Below, one piece after another: positions 1-7,689 of a stretch of DNA of 64,000 bases. Numbering within the stretch: position 1 is the stretch's first letter; each line of letters begins with the position of its first letter. A model generated the notes under the pieces. The model was not told the origin of the DNA and ran no database searches. It saw only the letters and a list, made by a program, of their open reading frames with translations. Source of the DNA: Anaerolineales bacterium (lineage in GTDB: Bacteria; Chloroflexota; Anaerolineae; Anaerolineales; Villigracilaceae); contig JABWAU010000004.1 in assembly GCA_013360875.1 (NCBI GenBank), forward strand, positions 22,715-86,714, in the 5' to 3' direction. The translations under genes and the position numbers were made by a program.

Positions 1-1143
1 ACCGCGACGATTCTCATCAAGAACGGCGCATTCACTCCTGAAGAGTTGATCTCCATCCGTGTCTTCCTCGCCGAGCGCGCCTTCGACCTCACCTACGCGC
101 CCGATGTCCGCGCCGAAGAAACCAATCAATACAACATCCTCCAGGAATCGAAGTATTATCAAACCTATTTGCAACTTCTCAATTCAAATCCCCGCGAAGA
201 ATTTTATCAGGCTTACGATTACGATGTCCGCCCGCCCACCGACGACCATCCCTTCTTCGGGCATTACTTCAAATGGGCGCAGGCGCCGCAAGTCATTGCC
301 GAGTTTGGCAGGGCGTGGCAGCCCTTTGGCGGCGCGGGATATTTCGTCGTCGTGGCATTGCTCATTCTTGCTATCATTCTTGCCGCCGCGCTCATCCTCA
401 TGCCCATCGCAATCACCCAACATTACGAAGTATCCCGCAGGGACGCAACACGAAGCGCTTTCCCCCTCCGCAACCTGCTTTACTTTGGCTTCCTCGGCTT
501 CGCTTTCCTCCTCGTTGAAATTCCCCTCCTCCAGCGTTTCATCCTTTATCTCGGCAACCCCGCCTACGCCTTCACCACGGTCTTATTCTCCATACTTTTC
601 TTCTCTGGATTGGGAAGCAGACTTAGTGACCGCATCCCGCTCCGACCCTCACTGGGGATTCTCACAATTCTCATACTCTTCACTCCCTTCCTGCTTCCCC
701 GCCTCTTCTCTCTAACCCTGGGCTTGCCTCTAACCATCCGGCTTGGTCTGACCGCCCTCGTCCTTTCGCCGCTCGGCTTTTTGATGGGCATCCCATTCCC
801 GGCGGGGATCCGCTCGATGAAACGGGAGCAGGCTTTATATGTCACTGCGAGCGATGGTCGAGTAGGCGTGATCTTCGCCGTACCGAGACCGAGCGAAGCA
901 GTCTCTCCCTCAAAACCGAGAGATTGCTTCCCGAAGGTCGCAATGACACAGCCGGGCGACAGCATCCCCTGGGTGTGGGCGGTGAACGGTGCAGCGTCTG
1001 TAGTCGCGTCCATTCTGTCCGCTTTGCTGGCATTGACGTTCGGCTTCAGTTGGGTGCTGAGGCTTGGCGCGTTGTGTTATGCCGGCGCATGGCTCACGGC
1101 GCTGGCGGCTCGCCCCGATGTTCCTCGACGCCGGGACCCGTGA
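1..1143 (+). CDS. Spermidine synthase-like / MFS-like membrane protein, C-terminal part (5' truncated by window edge)
   Basis: The reading frame is open from the first base of the window, so the true start lies upstream. What remains is about 380 residues. A short soluble piece contains DDHPFFGHYFKW, typical of the join between aminopropyltransferase-like and membrane domains. About seven hydrophobic helices follow, then the family motif GIPFPAGIRSMKRE and VWAVNGAASVVAS. This matches the large family annotated as fused spermidine synthase/MFS proteins, but the soluble catalytic core is not visible here, so no reaction can be assigned. Between the two conserved motifs lies a peptide of about 35 residues encoded by a dispersed inverted repeat (841-947). 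The 3' end overlaps the convergent PCMT gene by 50 bp. The family assignment is fairly sure; the enzymatic role is unknown. Confidence 0.75.
   Translation, partial: TATILIKNGAFTPEELISIRVFLAERAFDLTYAPDVRAEETNQYNILQESKYYQTYLQLLNSNPREEFYQAYDYDVRPPTDDHPFFGHYFKWAQAPQVIAEFGRAWQPFGGAGYFVVVALLILAIILAAALILMPIAITQHYEVSRRDATRSAFPLRNLLYFGFLGFAFLLVEIPLLQRFILYLGNPAYAFTTVLFSILFFSGLGSRLSDRIPLRPSLGILTILILFTPFLLPRLFSLTLGLPLTIRLGLTALVLSPLGFLMGIPFPAGIRSMKREQALYVTASDGRVGVIFAVPRPSEAVSPSKPRDCFPKVAMTQPGDSIPWVWAVNGAASVVASILSALLALTFGFSWVLRLGALCYAGAWLTALAARPDVPRRRDP
841..947 (+). repeat. Dispersed inverted repeat read in frame inside a membrane-protein gene
   Basis: The outer ends GTCACTGCGAGCG and CGCAATGAC are near inverted copies. 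Inside, GCGAAGCAGTCTCT pairs imperfectly with AGAGATTGCTTC. A further nested module, GGTCGAGTAGGCG...CGCCGTACCGAGACC (856-890), resembles the element at 56722-56763. The whole is translated without a stop. It looks like an inserted short palindromic element rather than native coding sequence. Confidence 0.75.
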
Positions 1144-1906
1144 ACGGAACGAAAGCCACACCGCCCAGATTGTACGCCTTCAATTCACCGTTCTCTTTGA
1201 CGAACTTCCACAAACTTTGAAAAAAGCCCGGCGGACCGATGGGGATGACGATGCGCCCGCCCTCCGCCAGTTGATCGGCGAGAGGCGCGGGGAGGTGATC
1301 CGGCGCGGCTGTGACGATGATGGCGTCGAAAGGCGCGTATTCCGCCCAGCCGTAGTAGCCGTCGCCTTGTTTGACGCGGACCTCTTCGTATCCCAGTTCC
1401 TTCAACGCCGCCGCCGAACGTTCCGCCAGTTCGGGGACGATCTCGATGGAATAAACCTCCACGTAGCCCAACTCGGCGAGGACGGCGGCTTGATAACCCG
1501 ATCCTGTGCCGATCTCCAGCACTTTTTCGCCGGGCTGCAGTTCGAGAAGTTCGGTCATCCAGGCGACGATGAAAGGCTGCGAGATGGTCTGACCGTAGCC
1601 GATGGGAAGCGGATGATCGTCGTACGCCTGATCGAGATATTGCGCGGAGACAAACTTGTGGCGGGGAACCGTCCGCATGGCGCGCAGGACGTCCTCATTC
1701 GTAATGCCAGCGCCTTCGATATCCTTCCCGACCAATTCAAGCCGGGCTTCCGTAAAGGCATCCTCTTCCATTGACGAAGCGGCGGGCGTCGTGACAGGGA
1801 CCGAGGGCGGGGCAGGTCGAACCGGAGCCTGACGGGGTCCGCAGGCGGCTGGCAGAAAGGTCAGCGCTGAAACGATAATGATTCGCGCAAATCCAACCCG
1901 ATACAT
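1094..1906 (-). CDS. Protein-L-isoaspartate O-methyltransferase family protein with lipoprotein signal
   Basis: The 270-residue product has the PCMT core: a helix-rich N-terminal part with VPRHKFVS and ISQPFIVAWM, then the SAM-binding motif I VLEIGTGSGYQAAVL (about residues 129-143) and the later motif IIVTAAPDHLP. PCMT uses S-adenosylmethionine to methylate damaged isoaspartyl residues. Unusually, it starts with a hydrophobic segment ending in FLPAACG, a good lipobox, followed by a Pro/Thr-rich linker. That predicts a lipid-anchored protein outside the cytoplasm, where SAM is not normally supplied. It is transcribed toward, and overlaps, the membrane-protein gene on the other strand. Family confidence is high; the extracytoplasmic location is inferred from the signal alone. 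Confidence 0.85.
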   Translation of the reverse strand: MYRVGFARIIIVSALTFLPAACGPRQAPVRPAPPSVPVTTPAASSMEEDAFTEARLELVGKDIEGAGITNEDVLRAMRTVPRHKFVSAQYLDQAYDDHPLPIGYGQTISQPFIVAWMTELLELQPGEKVLEIGTGSGYQAAVLAELGYVEVYSIEIVPELAERSAAALKELGYEEVRVKQGDGYYGWAEYAPFDAIIVTAAPDHLPAPLADQLAEGGRIVIPIGPPGFFQSLWKFVKENGELKAYNLGGVAFVPFTGPGVEEHRGEPPAP

Positions 1907-2395
1907 AAGGCTGCTTGTCCTGCATCGGATTATAAGCCGGTTGGAGCGTGATGACTTTGTAATTCCTTTGTTTTCGATTACGCCCGCCTGACCGTGACGT
2001 GGGATTTTGAAGGCTCACTGTTGAGATGGACGCCTCGCCGAGGGAGTGAGCGGAGGCAGTCGAAAGGATGAAGGCGGAGGGATGAAGGCGGAGGGATGAA
2101 GGAAGAAGAAACCGTCCCCGAATAAACGAATGAGGGCGCGCGGCATTCGTGAATTCATGGCTTTCACGCGTTCGATCTTGCGCTGGTTTGTCATGCGTGT
2201 CTCTTGTCCGCGTGTGTAGCGTAATGGACTCTTCTCTTCCTGTTTCTTTTTTCGTGGCGTACTTCCAGTTTGGGTATTTTAGAAACAGGGACATTTGTAA
2301 CCTGCAATTCAGTCCAAACATAAACGAACTTTTTTGCGCTCCGTGCGTAGAATATACTATCAACGTTCATTTGAAATCGAAACAGGAGAAATCTC
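1907..2395. repeat. Intergenic region with a 14-bp tandem repeat
   Basis: This gap between divergent genes has no convincing ORF. At 2065-2106 a 14-bp unit (GGGATGAAGGCGGA) occurs three times with small changes. Just before it (about 2030-2060) is a palindrome-like stretch with GAGGGAGTGAGCGGAGGC, which resembles dispersed-repeat debris. Near the right end TATACT (2353-2358) could be the -10 box of the CoA-binding protein gene; no clear -35 was found. Confidence 0.6.
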
Positions 2396-2887
2396 ATGGC
2401 TAAACTCGATATCATGGTGCAGGATTTCCTTGCACAGAAAAAGATCGCCGTGGTCGGCACATCGGATAAACGCGACACCGGTTGCAACCTGGCGTACAAC
2501 AAATTCAAGGAGAACGGTTATCAGGTCTACGCGGTCAACCCGCGCATTTCCACCTTCGATGACGCGCCGTGTTACCCCGACCTGAAATCCATCCCCGAAA
2601 AACCGGATGCGGTCTTCATTCTTGCAAATCCCAAAGTGACCGACCTGATCGTCCGGCAGTGCGTTGACTTGGGCATTAAGCGCGTCTGGATGCACTGCAT
2701 GATGGGCGTCAAACCAGGTTTGACGCCCGGTATGACCAGCGTTTCGCAGGAGGCGGTAGAGTTGTGCAAAGCCAACGGCATTACGGTTATTCCGGGGTCG
2801 TGCCCGAATCAATTCCTGAAGCCGGATTTCGGTCACGCGATGATGCGGGGTTTGTGGCGTTTGTTCGGTTTCCTGAACGTAAATTGA
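2396..2887 (+). CDS. CoA-binding domain protein (YccU-like)
   Basis: The 163-residue protein is about the full length of the small CoA-binding (Rossmann) family. After a short N-terminal helix it has IAVVGTSDKRDTGCNLAY, the nucleotide-binding loop, then YAVNPR and YPDLKSIPEKPDAVFI, and late in the protein ANGITVIPGSCPNQFL. These are hallmark blocks of YccU-like proteins, related to the CoA-binding domain of succinyl-CoA synthetase alpha. The start follows a good ribosome site (AGGAG, 7-8 bases upstream). The gene stands alone with a strong terminator downstream. The exact physiological role of the family is unknown. Confidence 0.85.
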   Translation: MAKLDIMVQDFLAQKKIAVVGTSDKRDTGCNLAYNKFKENGYQVYAVNPRISTFDDAPCYPDLKSIPEKPDAVFILANPKVTDLIVRQCVDLGIKRVWMHCMMGVKPGLTPGMTSVSQEAVELCKANGITVIPGSCPNQFLKPDFGHAMMRGLWRLFGFLNVN

Positions 2888-2994
2888 CGCGGGTTCGGGA
2901 AATTCTTTTTAGGACATGGAGAAACCCATGACGACCGCGCGATCCGTGTACCAACTTCCACTCCAATACTCATCCTGAATTGACGTTGAAACAG

Positions 2995-3028
2995 AGAGAC
3001 TCCGGCTCGACCGGAGTCTCTTTATTCT
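2995..3028 (+). terminator. Rho-independent terminator after the CoA-binding protein gene
   Basis: A perfect 11-bp stem (AGAGACTCCGG / CCGGAGTCTCT) with a 5-base loop is followed by TTTATTCTT. The rest of the gap 2888-3200 holds nothing clear. Around 3130 GAGAATGTCC resembles fragments of the GTTCTCT repeat family, and TATAAC (3186-3191) could be a -10 box for the next gene. Confidence 0.85.
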
Positions 3029-3200
3029 TACTTGTTCCCCCTTATGCCGATCCCCCGATTTGAACCGGCAAAGTCGCATCCCCCATTCTGTCGGGTCAAA
3101 GTTACGTTTCCATTATTCGAGACTTTAGGGAGAATGTCCAGCAATCAATTTTTGGGCTGGCTCAAGAATTTTTTTGACTTCGTGGTATAACAGCGTCAGG

Positions 3201-4091
3201 ATGAATCGCAAGGAATTCGGACAACTCTTATCTGCATTGCGACAGGATATGGGGTGGACTCAATTTCAGTTTGCCGAGATCGCAGATGTTAACGAGGCTG
3301 TCATCAGCCAGATCGAACGCGGGGTAAAAAAACACTTCGAGCCGGAACTCCTGTTCAAAATCGCGAACGCGCTCCAATTGACCACGCTGGAGCGGCGTGA
3401 GTTCTTTCTGGCGGCAAGCGGATTGGACAGAAAACAGATCGTGCGTCAGGCATCCGCCAACGTCAGGACGGATGTGTTCGATGTCAGGAAAGTGCTGGAG
3501 CGGATGGTCGGTTTGACCGGGGATATCCGCCTGCCCGCTTTTTTGGGCGATGTGTTTGGCGACGTGCTTGCCGCGAATCGGATGATGCTGGCGTTTTACG
3601 ACATTCCGCCCGCCATGTTCGAGAACGCTGCGCAGATCCCGGGCGGATATAACACCGCGCGCATCAACTTCGGGCGCGATCTCGTCGGGCGGAATCACGT
3701 CGCTGACAATTGGGATCAATATGCCTTGAATTCGATGCACGCCTTCCGGGTGAACAGCCTTCGTTATCGCGCCCATCCGTATTTCAAATATCTGATGAAG
3801 GCGTTTCGCAATCCCATCGAGTATCCGTTCTTCGATCGTTTCTGGAAGATGGTCTCTTCAACGGAGCAGGATCGGGAGGCGAACGTGGATTATTTTTCCT
3901 ATACCCATCCCGCGTTCGGCGGGCTGCATTACGTCGCTTCGACCATCACGGCTGTCACTTCCACCGGCGAGTTGTTCCTGATCCAGAACGTGCCGCTCGA
4001 CGAACATACGGATCGGGTGTTCGATCAGTTGAAGAGCGCCGGGACCGGGGCTGTCCGATTCGCTCCCTGGCCCCTCAAGCCCATGCCCTGA
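3201..4091 (+). CDS. XRE-family regulator with MmyB-like C-terminal domain
   Basis: Starting at the ATG at 3201 the protein has 296 residues. Residues 1-65 form a helix-turn-helix (FGQLLSALRQDMGWTQFQFAEIADV, then VISQIERG) of the Cro/C1 type. The remainder, with FGDVLAANRMMLAFYDIPP and later FDRFWKMV and FSYTHPAFGGLHYV, resembles the PAS-like ligand-sensing domain of MmyB-type regulators. An earlier in-frame start at 3174 is possible but lies in the likely promoter. It probably acts as a small-molecule-responsive transcription factor; the ligand and targets are unknown. The downstream oxidoreductase, 43 bp away on the same strand, is a plausible co-regulated partner. Confidence 0.8.
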   Translation: MNRKEFGQLLSALRQDMGWTQFQFAEIADVNEAVISQIERGVKKHFEPELLFKIANALQLTTLERREFFLAASGLDRKQIVRQASANVRTDVFDVRKVLERMVGLTGDIRLPAFLGDVFGDVLAANRMMLAFYDIPPAMFENAAQIPGGYNTARINFGRDLVGRNHVADNWDQYALNSMHAFRVNSLRYRAHPYFKYLMKAFRNPIEYPFFDRFWKMVSSTEQDREANVDYFSYTHPAFGGLHYVASTITAVTSTGELFLIQNVPLDEHTDRVFDQLKSAGTGAVRFAPWPLKPMP

Positions 4092-4134
4092 TGAATGATT
4101 TCTTTATGGACTCGAATCCAAACACGCCCGTTTT

Positions 4135-4611
4135 ATGACGCTGACCGAAAACAAACCTTCCGGATTTTTGCGCGTCCTGTTTCGTTTGCCGATCTTCCTT
4201 TATCGGATGAATCTCGGTTTTTTACTCGGCGGCCGTTTTCTCATGCTCACGCATACGGGGCGCAAAAGCGGATTGCCGCGCCGGACCGTCGTCGAGGTTG
4301 TGAGCAACGACGAAGCGGCAGGGACATATTACGTCGCCGCGGCGTGGCGCGAAAGATCAGACTGGTATTTGAACATCCTGAAGAATCCGAGGGTCGAGGT
4401 TCAGGTGGGGAACAAGTCATTCGAAGCGGAGGCAGGTCGAACGTCCAGGGAGGAGGCGGGGCGCGTCTTGTGGGAGTATGCCCAAAAACATCCCATCGCC
4501 TTCCGTGAATTGACATTCATCATGCTGGGGGAACGCCTGCCGGCCGCGCGCGAGACCTGTCGGCGCATCGCCGAATCCGTTCCCGTAATTTCGCTTAAAC
4601 CGATACAATAG
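4135..4611 (+). CDS. Nitroreductase/deazaflavin-dependent oxidoreductase-type split-barrel protein
   Basis: At 158 residues this is the usual length for the DUF385 / deazaflavin-dependent nitroreductase family. The core blocks LTHTGRKSGLPRRTVVEVV (about residues 38-56) and WYLNILKNPRVEVQVG (about 82-97) are the signature of this split-barrel fold, which binds F420 or a flavin. The N-terminus is hydrophobic (FLRVLFRLPIFLYRMNLGFLLGG), suggesting a membrane-associated helix. It is followed 4 bases later by the CYTH gene, so the two are probably co-transcribed. Substrate and cofactor cannot be decided from the sequence. Confidence 0.8.
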   Translation: MTLTENKPSGFLRVLFRLPIFLYRMNLGFLLGGRFLMLTHTGRKSGLPRRTVVEVVSNDEAAGTYYVAAAWRERSDWYLNILKNPRVEVQVGNKSFEAEAGRTSREEAGRVLWEYAQKHPIAFRELTFIMLGERLPAARETCRRIAESVPVISLKPIQ

Positions 4612-4615
4612 CCTC

Positions 4616-5137
4616 ATGCCAGCCAATATCGAGATCAAAGCCCGCGCGCAGGACTTCGACGGAATCAAAGCCCGCGCCGAAAAACTCAGCGATACGCCTG
4701 TGGAGGTCATCCCGCAGGTGGATGTTTTCTTCAACGTTCCGCAGGGACGTTTGAAACTGCGCCTCCTCGCGCCCGACCGCGGGCAGTTGATCTATTACAC
4801 GCGTCCCGACCGGGAAGGACCGAAACGTTCGGACTATCACATCAGTTACACGTCCGATCCCGAAAGCCTCAAGCGCGTTCTGGAACTCGCGTATGGGCTT
4901 CGCGGCGTCGTGAAGAAGACGCGTTACCTCTATCTTGTCGGGCAGACGCGCGTGCATTTGGACGACGTTCAGGGACTGGGTCAATTCATGGAACTGGAGG
5001 TCGTCCTGCGGGAGGGGCAGGGAGATGCCGAGGGGCAGGAAATTGCCGAGGGTCTGATGATCAGCCTCGGGGTGGAAAGAAGCGACCTGCTGGAGGGGGC
5101 GTACATGGATCTGTTGGAAAAATCGTCGCAGGTCTAA
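4616..5137 (+). CDS. CYTH domain protein (class IV adenylate cyclase / triphosphatase-like)
   Basis: The 173-residue protein begins with NIEIKARAQD, the ExExK metal- and phosphate-binding strand that defines CYTH tunnel enzymes, and continues with basic strands (LKLRLLAPDRGQLIYYTRPD, KKTRYLYLVGQTRVHLDDV) and an acidic strand MELEVVL. Members hydrolyse or cyclise triphosphorylated substrates (cAMP synthesis, tripolyphosphatase, thiamine-triphosphatase); which one applies here is unknown. The gene lies 4 bases behind the oxidoreductase. Its stop codon falls inside a 13-bp inverted repeat (5132-5172). Confidence 0.85.
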   Translation: MPANIEIKARAQDFDGIKARAEKLSDTPVEVIPQVDVFFNVPQGRLKLRLLAPDRGQLIYYTRPDREGPKRSDYHISYTSDPESLKRVLELAYGLRGVVKKTRYLYLVGQTRVHLDDVQGLGQFMELEVVLREGQGDAEGQEIAEGLMISLGVERSDLLEGAYMDLLEKSSQV

Positions 5138-5172
5138 AGTCGAAAACCGATCTTGGACCTTCGACTTTAGAC
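5132..5172 (+). repeat. Inverted repeat overlapping the CYTH stop codon
   Basis: A perfect 13-bp stem, GTCTAAAGTCGAA and TTCGACTTTAGAC, is separated by 15 bases. The TAA stop of the CYTH gene is part of the left arm. There is no clear T-run, so it may be a dispersed repeat (compare the AAGGTCGAAGG/AAAGTC motifs at 23526-23611) that also works as a weak terminator. Confidence 0.7.
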
Positions 5173-5251
5173 TCGAATAATCGTGGTAAAATTCGCCGCC
5201 GAGCGTTGTACCCTTCGCTCGAGAAAATCCTTGCCAGAAAGGGCTTGAACC

Positions 5252-5797
5252 ATGAAAGTAATGCTTGTCAGGGACGTTTACAAACTGGGGCGCGCGGGCG
5301 ACATCAAAAAGGTCGCCGATGGCTACGGGCGCAACTACCTCATCCCGCAGGGATTGGCGGTGCTTGCCACCGCAGGCGCCCTCAAACAGGTGGAGAAGAT
5401 CCGCCAGCAGGCTGAGATCCGCCGCGCAGAACTCAACACGGAACTCAAAGGCTTGGCGGACCAGGTCAAAGACGTCGTGTTGACGTTTGCCGCGAGGGCG
5501 GGCGAAACCGGCAAACTCTACGGCTCCATCACCACACAGGACGTGGCGACCGCCTTGTCCGAAAAAACACGCTTCGAAGTCAAAAAACATCAGATTGACA
5601 TGCAGCCCATTCGCAACCTCGGCGAATACACCGCCCACGTCCGTCTCACGATGGACCTTGTTCCCGAAGTGAAGATCGTCGTCCACCGCGAAGGCGAAAC
5701 AGTTGAAACCGATGAAGCCGAAACCCTCGAAGAACCTGTTGAAGAAGCGCAGATCGAAGCGGCGGCGGCGGATTCGGCGGAAACAGCCGAAGCCTGA
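5252..5797 (+). CDS. rplI: 50S ribosomal protein L9
   Basis: The N-terminal domain MKVMLVRDVYKLGRAGDIKKVADGYGRNYLIPQGLA is diagnostic of bacterial L9, which binds 23S rRNA near the L1 stalk. A long connecting helix (residues about 45-75) leads to the C-terminal domain (KLYGSITTQDVATAL, about 89-103). The usual length is near 150 residues; here a tail of about 30 residues is rich in Glu and Ala and follows the C-terminal domain. The start is fixed by alignment to the family. It lies alone between the CYTH gene and the RodZ-like gene, not in the usual rpsF-rpsR cluster. Confidence 0.97.
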   Translation: MKVMLVRDVYKLGRAGDIKKVADGYGRNYLIPQGLAVLATAGALKQVEKIRQQAEIRRAELNTELKGLADQVKDVVLTFAARAGETGKLYGSITTQDVATALSEKTRFEVKKHQIDMQPIRNLGEYTAHVRLTMDLVPEVKIVVHREGETVETDEAETLEEPVEEAQIEAAAADSAETAEA

Positions 5798-5818
5798 TCC
5801 ACACCCCTCCGACCATGA

Positions 5819-5864
5819 CATCACCAGTCCGTTCCCACTCGAGGGGCTGGTGATGTTTCGTTTT
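5819..5864 (+). terminator. Hairpin terminator between L9 and the RodZ-like gene
   Basis: The stem CATCACCAG / CTGGTGATG is followed by TTTCGTTTT. It ends only about 6 bases before the next start codon, so it could also influence translation of that gene. Confidence 0.7.
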
Positions 5865-5869
5865 ACGTG

Positions 5870-7519
5870 ATGCAAACCATCGGCCAGCGACTCAAAACCG
5901 CGCGCGAAGAAAAACAACTCACGCTCGATCAAGTCTTCGAAGCCACGCGCATTCGCGTTAACTATTTGCGCGCGCTGGAGGACGACGATCTCTCCGTCAT
6001 GCCTTCGCCCGTGCAGGCACGCGGTTATCTTCGCAACTACGCCGATTATCTTGGGTTGGACATTGACCGACTGCTCGAAGAAATGCGCGCCGCGCAGCAA
6101 ACCGCCGGGGAGATCGTCGGACCCGCGGACCTCGCCGACCAGACCGCGCACGAACCTCCTCGAGAGGCTGTGACCGCGCCCGACGAAACGCCTCCTTCTC
6201 CGCCGACGGTTGATTCCGTCCGAGAGACCGAATCCCAGCCCGAGCCGCCTCCCGCCAAACCCAAACGCCGCGGACGCAAAAAAGCCGAAGCGGAACCGTC
6301 TCCCGTCATCGAGCCTTCACTGGAAGAGATCGAGAAACCCGTTTTGCAACCCGAACCCCTCGCGGCGGAGATTGCCGAATCCCAGCCGGAAGAACCTTCC
6401 CAGCCCGACGCCGGCGACACCCTTTGGCAAACGTGGTTGAACCGGCTGGATGCGGTCATCAACCGGAAAGCCGGGACGAAGGAAGAGGCGACCATTGAGT
6501 CGTCCGAAGCCGCCGCGCCGCCTGAAACCTCACAACCCGAAACGGACGCCGCGCAGCCGGAAGCGTCAGAGGTTGAACAGCCTCAACATTCGGATGAAAT
6601 ATTCAAAGAGATCGGCGCCAAACTGCGGGAACGCCGCGAGACCCTGAGCCTGCATCTCGAGGAAGTGGAACGCAACACGCGCGTCAAGGCGCATTACCTC
6701 GAGGCGCTCGAACGCGGCGACATGAAGAGTCTGCCCTCCACTGTCCAGACACGCGGCATGTTGTCGAACTATGCCTCCTTCCTCGACATGGACGTGGACG
6801 CCATCCTGCTCCGTTTTGCCGACGCGTTGCAGGCGCGGCATCGTGAGAAGAATCCGCAGCGTCCCGCGCGCAAACGGGGGGGACCGATCCTTGCCAACAT
6901 GCCCATCCTGCAAAACTTCATCGTGGGCGATATGATCTTCGGCATCGGCATTGCCGTACTGCTGGTTGGATTCATCATCTGGGGTATCAACCGTGTGCTG
7001 ACCCTGCAAAGCCTCGAAGAGATCCAGCCGACCGCGCCGTCCATTTCGGACGTCCTGCTGGCATCGCCGGACCCGTCTCTGTTCACGGCGACCGCCACGT
7101 TACTGCCCGTTGAATCCTTTGAAGAAGAGGCGACGCCGACCATCATCGTCCCTACCTTGAACGTCAATGTCAGCGTGCAGGTCAACCTGGTCGCGCTCGA
7201 ACGGACGTACGTGCGCGTGATCGCGGATGGGGAGGTGGCGTTCGAGGGCAGGGTCATACCGGGGAACGCGTACCTGTTCGAGGGGGAGGACCAGGTGGAG
7301 GTCCTGGTGGGAAGCGGCGCCGCCATCCGCATCGCCTATAATGGGCGCGATCTCGGCTTGATGGGGATGTTCGGTCAGATCGTTCATAACATCTACCGCG
7401 CCAACGAGATCATCACGCCGACGCCCCTGGCGACCGCGACGCCGACCAGCACCCTTCCGCCCTCGCCCATTCCTTCGCCGACGAATACGCCGACCCCATC
7501 GAGGACACCCACGCCGTAA
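5870..7519 (+). CDS. RodZ-like membrane protein with two helix-turn-helix domains
   Basis: The product is about 549 residues from ATG 5870 (a GTG sits immediately before). It has a first RodZ-type HTH (GQRLKTAREEKQLTLDQVFEATRI, residues about 4-75), then a Pro/Glu-rich linker of roughly 160 residues. A second, similar HTH follows (GAKLRERRETLSLHLEEVERNTRV, about 246-320), then a TM helix (about 348-370) and an extracytoplasmic beta-rich domain like DUF4115 (about 425-505). It ends in a Pro/Thr tail. RodZ links the membrane to MreB and cell shape. Two cytoplasmic HTH copies instead of one is unusual. No mreB is in the window. Confidence 0.85.
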   Translation: MQTIGQRLKTAREEKQLTLDQVFEATRIRVNYLRALEDDDLSVMPSPVQARGYLRNYADYLGLDIDRLLEEMRAAQQTAGEIVGPADLADQTAHEPPREAVTAPDETPPSPPTVDSVRETESQPEPPPAKPKRRGRKKAEAEPSPVIEPSLEEIEKPVLQPEPLAAEIAESQPEEPSQPDAGDTLWQTWLNRLDAVINRKAGTKEEATIESSEAAAPPETSQPETDAAQPEASEVEQPQHSDEIFKEIGAKLRERRETLSLHLEEVERNTRVKAHYLEALERGDMKSLPSTVQTRGMLSNYASFLDMDVDAILLRFADALQARHREKNPQRPARKRGGPILANMPILQNFIVGDMIFGIGIAVLLVGFIIWGINRVLTLQSLEEIQPTAPSISDVLLASPDPSLFTATATLLPVESFEEEATPTIIVPTLNVNVSVQVNLVALERTYVRVIADGEVAFEGRVIPGNAYLFEGEDQVEVLVGSGAAIRIAYNGRDLGLMGMFGQIVHNIYRANEIITPTPLATATPTSTLPPSPIPSPTNTPTPSRTPTP

Positions 7520-7574
7520 GCATACCGTACCGCGACATTATGAAGTTTAACAAATAAATTCGGTCATCGCGCAG

Positions 7575-7617
7575 TCGGCGTTCTCTTACGCCGACGGGCG
7601 CGTATGAGAACGCGCCC
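7575..7617. repeat. Dispersed repeat of the GTTCTCT family
   Basis: Two back-to-back hairpins, TCGGCGT/ACGCCGA and GGGCGCGT/ACGCGCCC, carry the words GTTCTCTTACGCCGACGG and GAGAACG. The same word order recurs at 16262-16312, and related pieces occur at 9050-9297 and 58678-58711. The rest of the gap before rimO is featureless apart from the ribosome site. Confidence 0.65.
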
Positions 7618-7689
7618 TACGCGAGCATTACCGAAATATTTTCTGAAAGATCATCATGTCGCCTGTATCCTGGAAGGAAAAATTTATCA

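Noticed and set aside
4595-6151. 518-residue minus-strand ORF across CYTH, L9 and the RodZ-like gene
   Set aside because: It is antisense to three clear genes and its residues look like a GC-rich shadow (His, Arg, Phe-rich, no motif).
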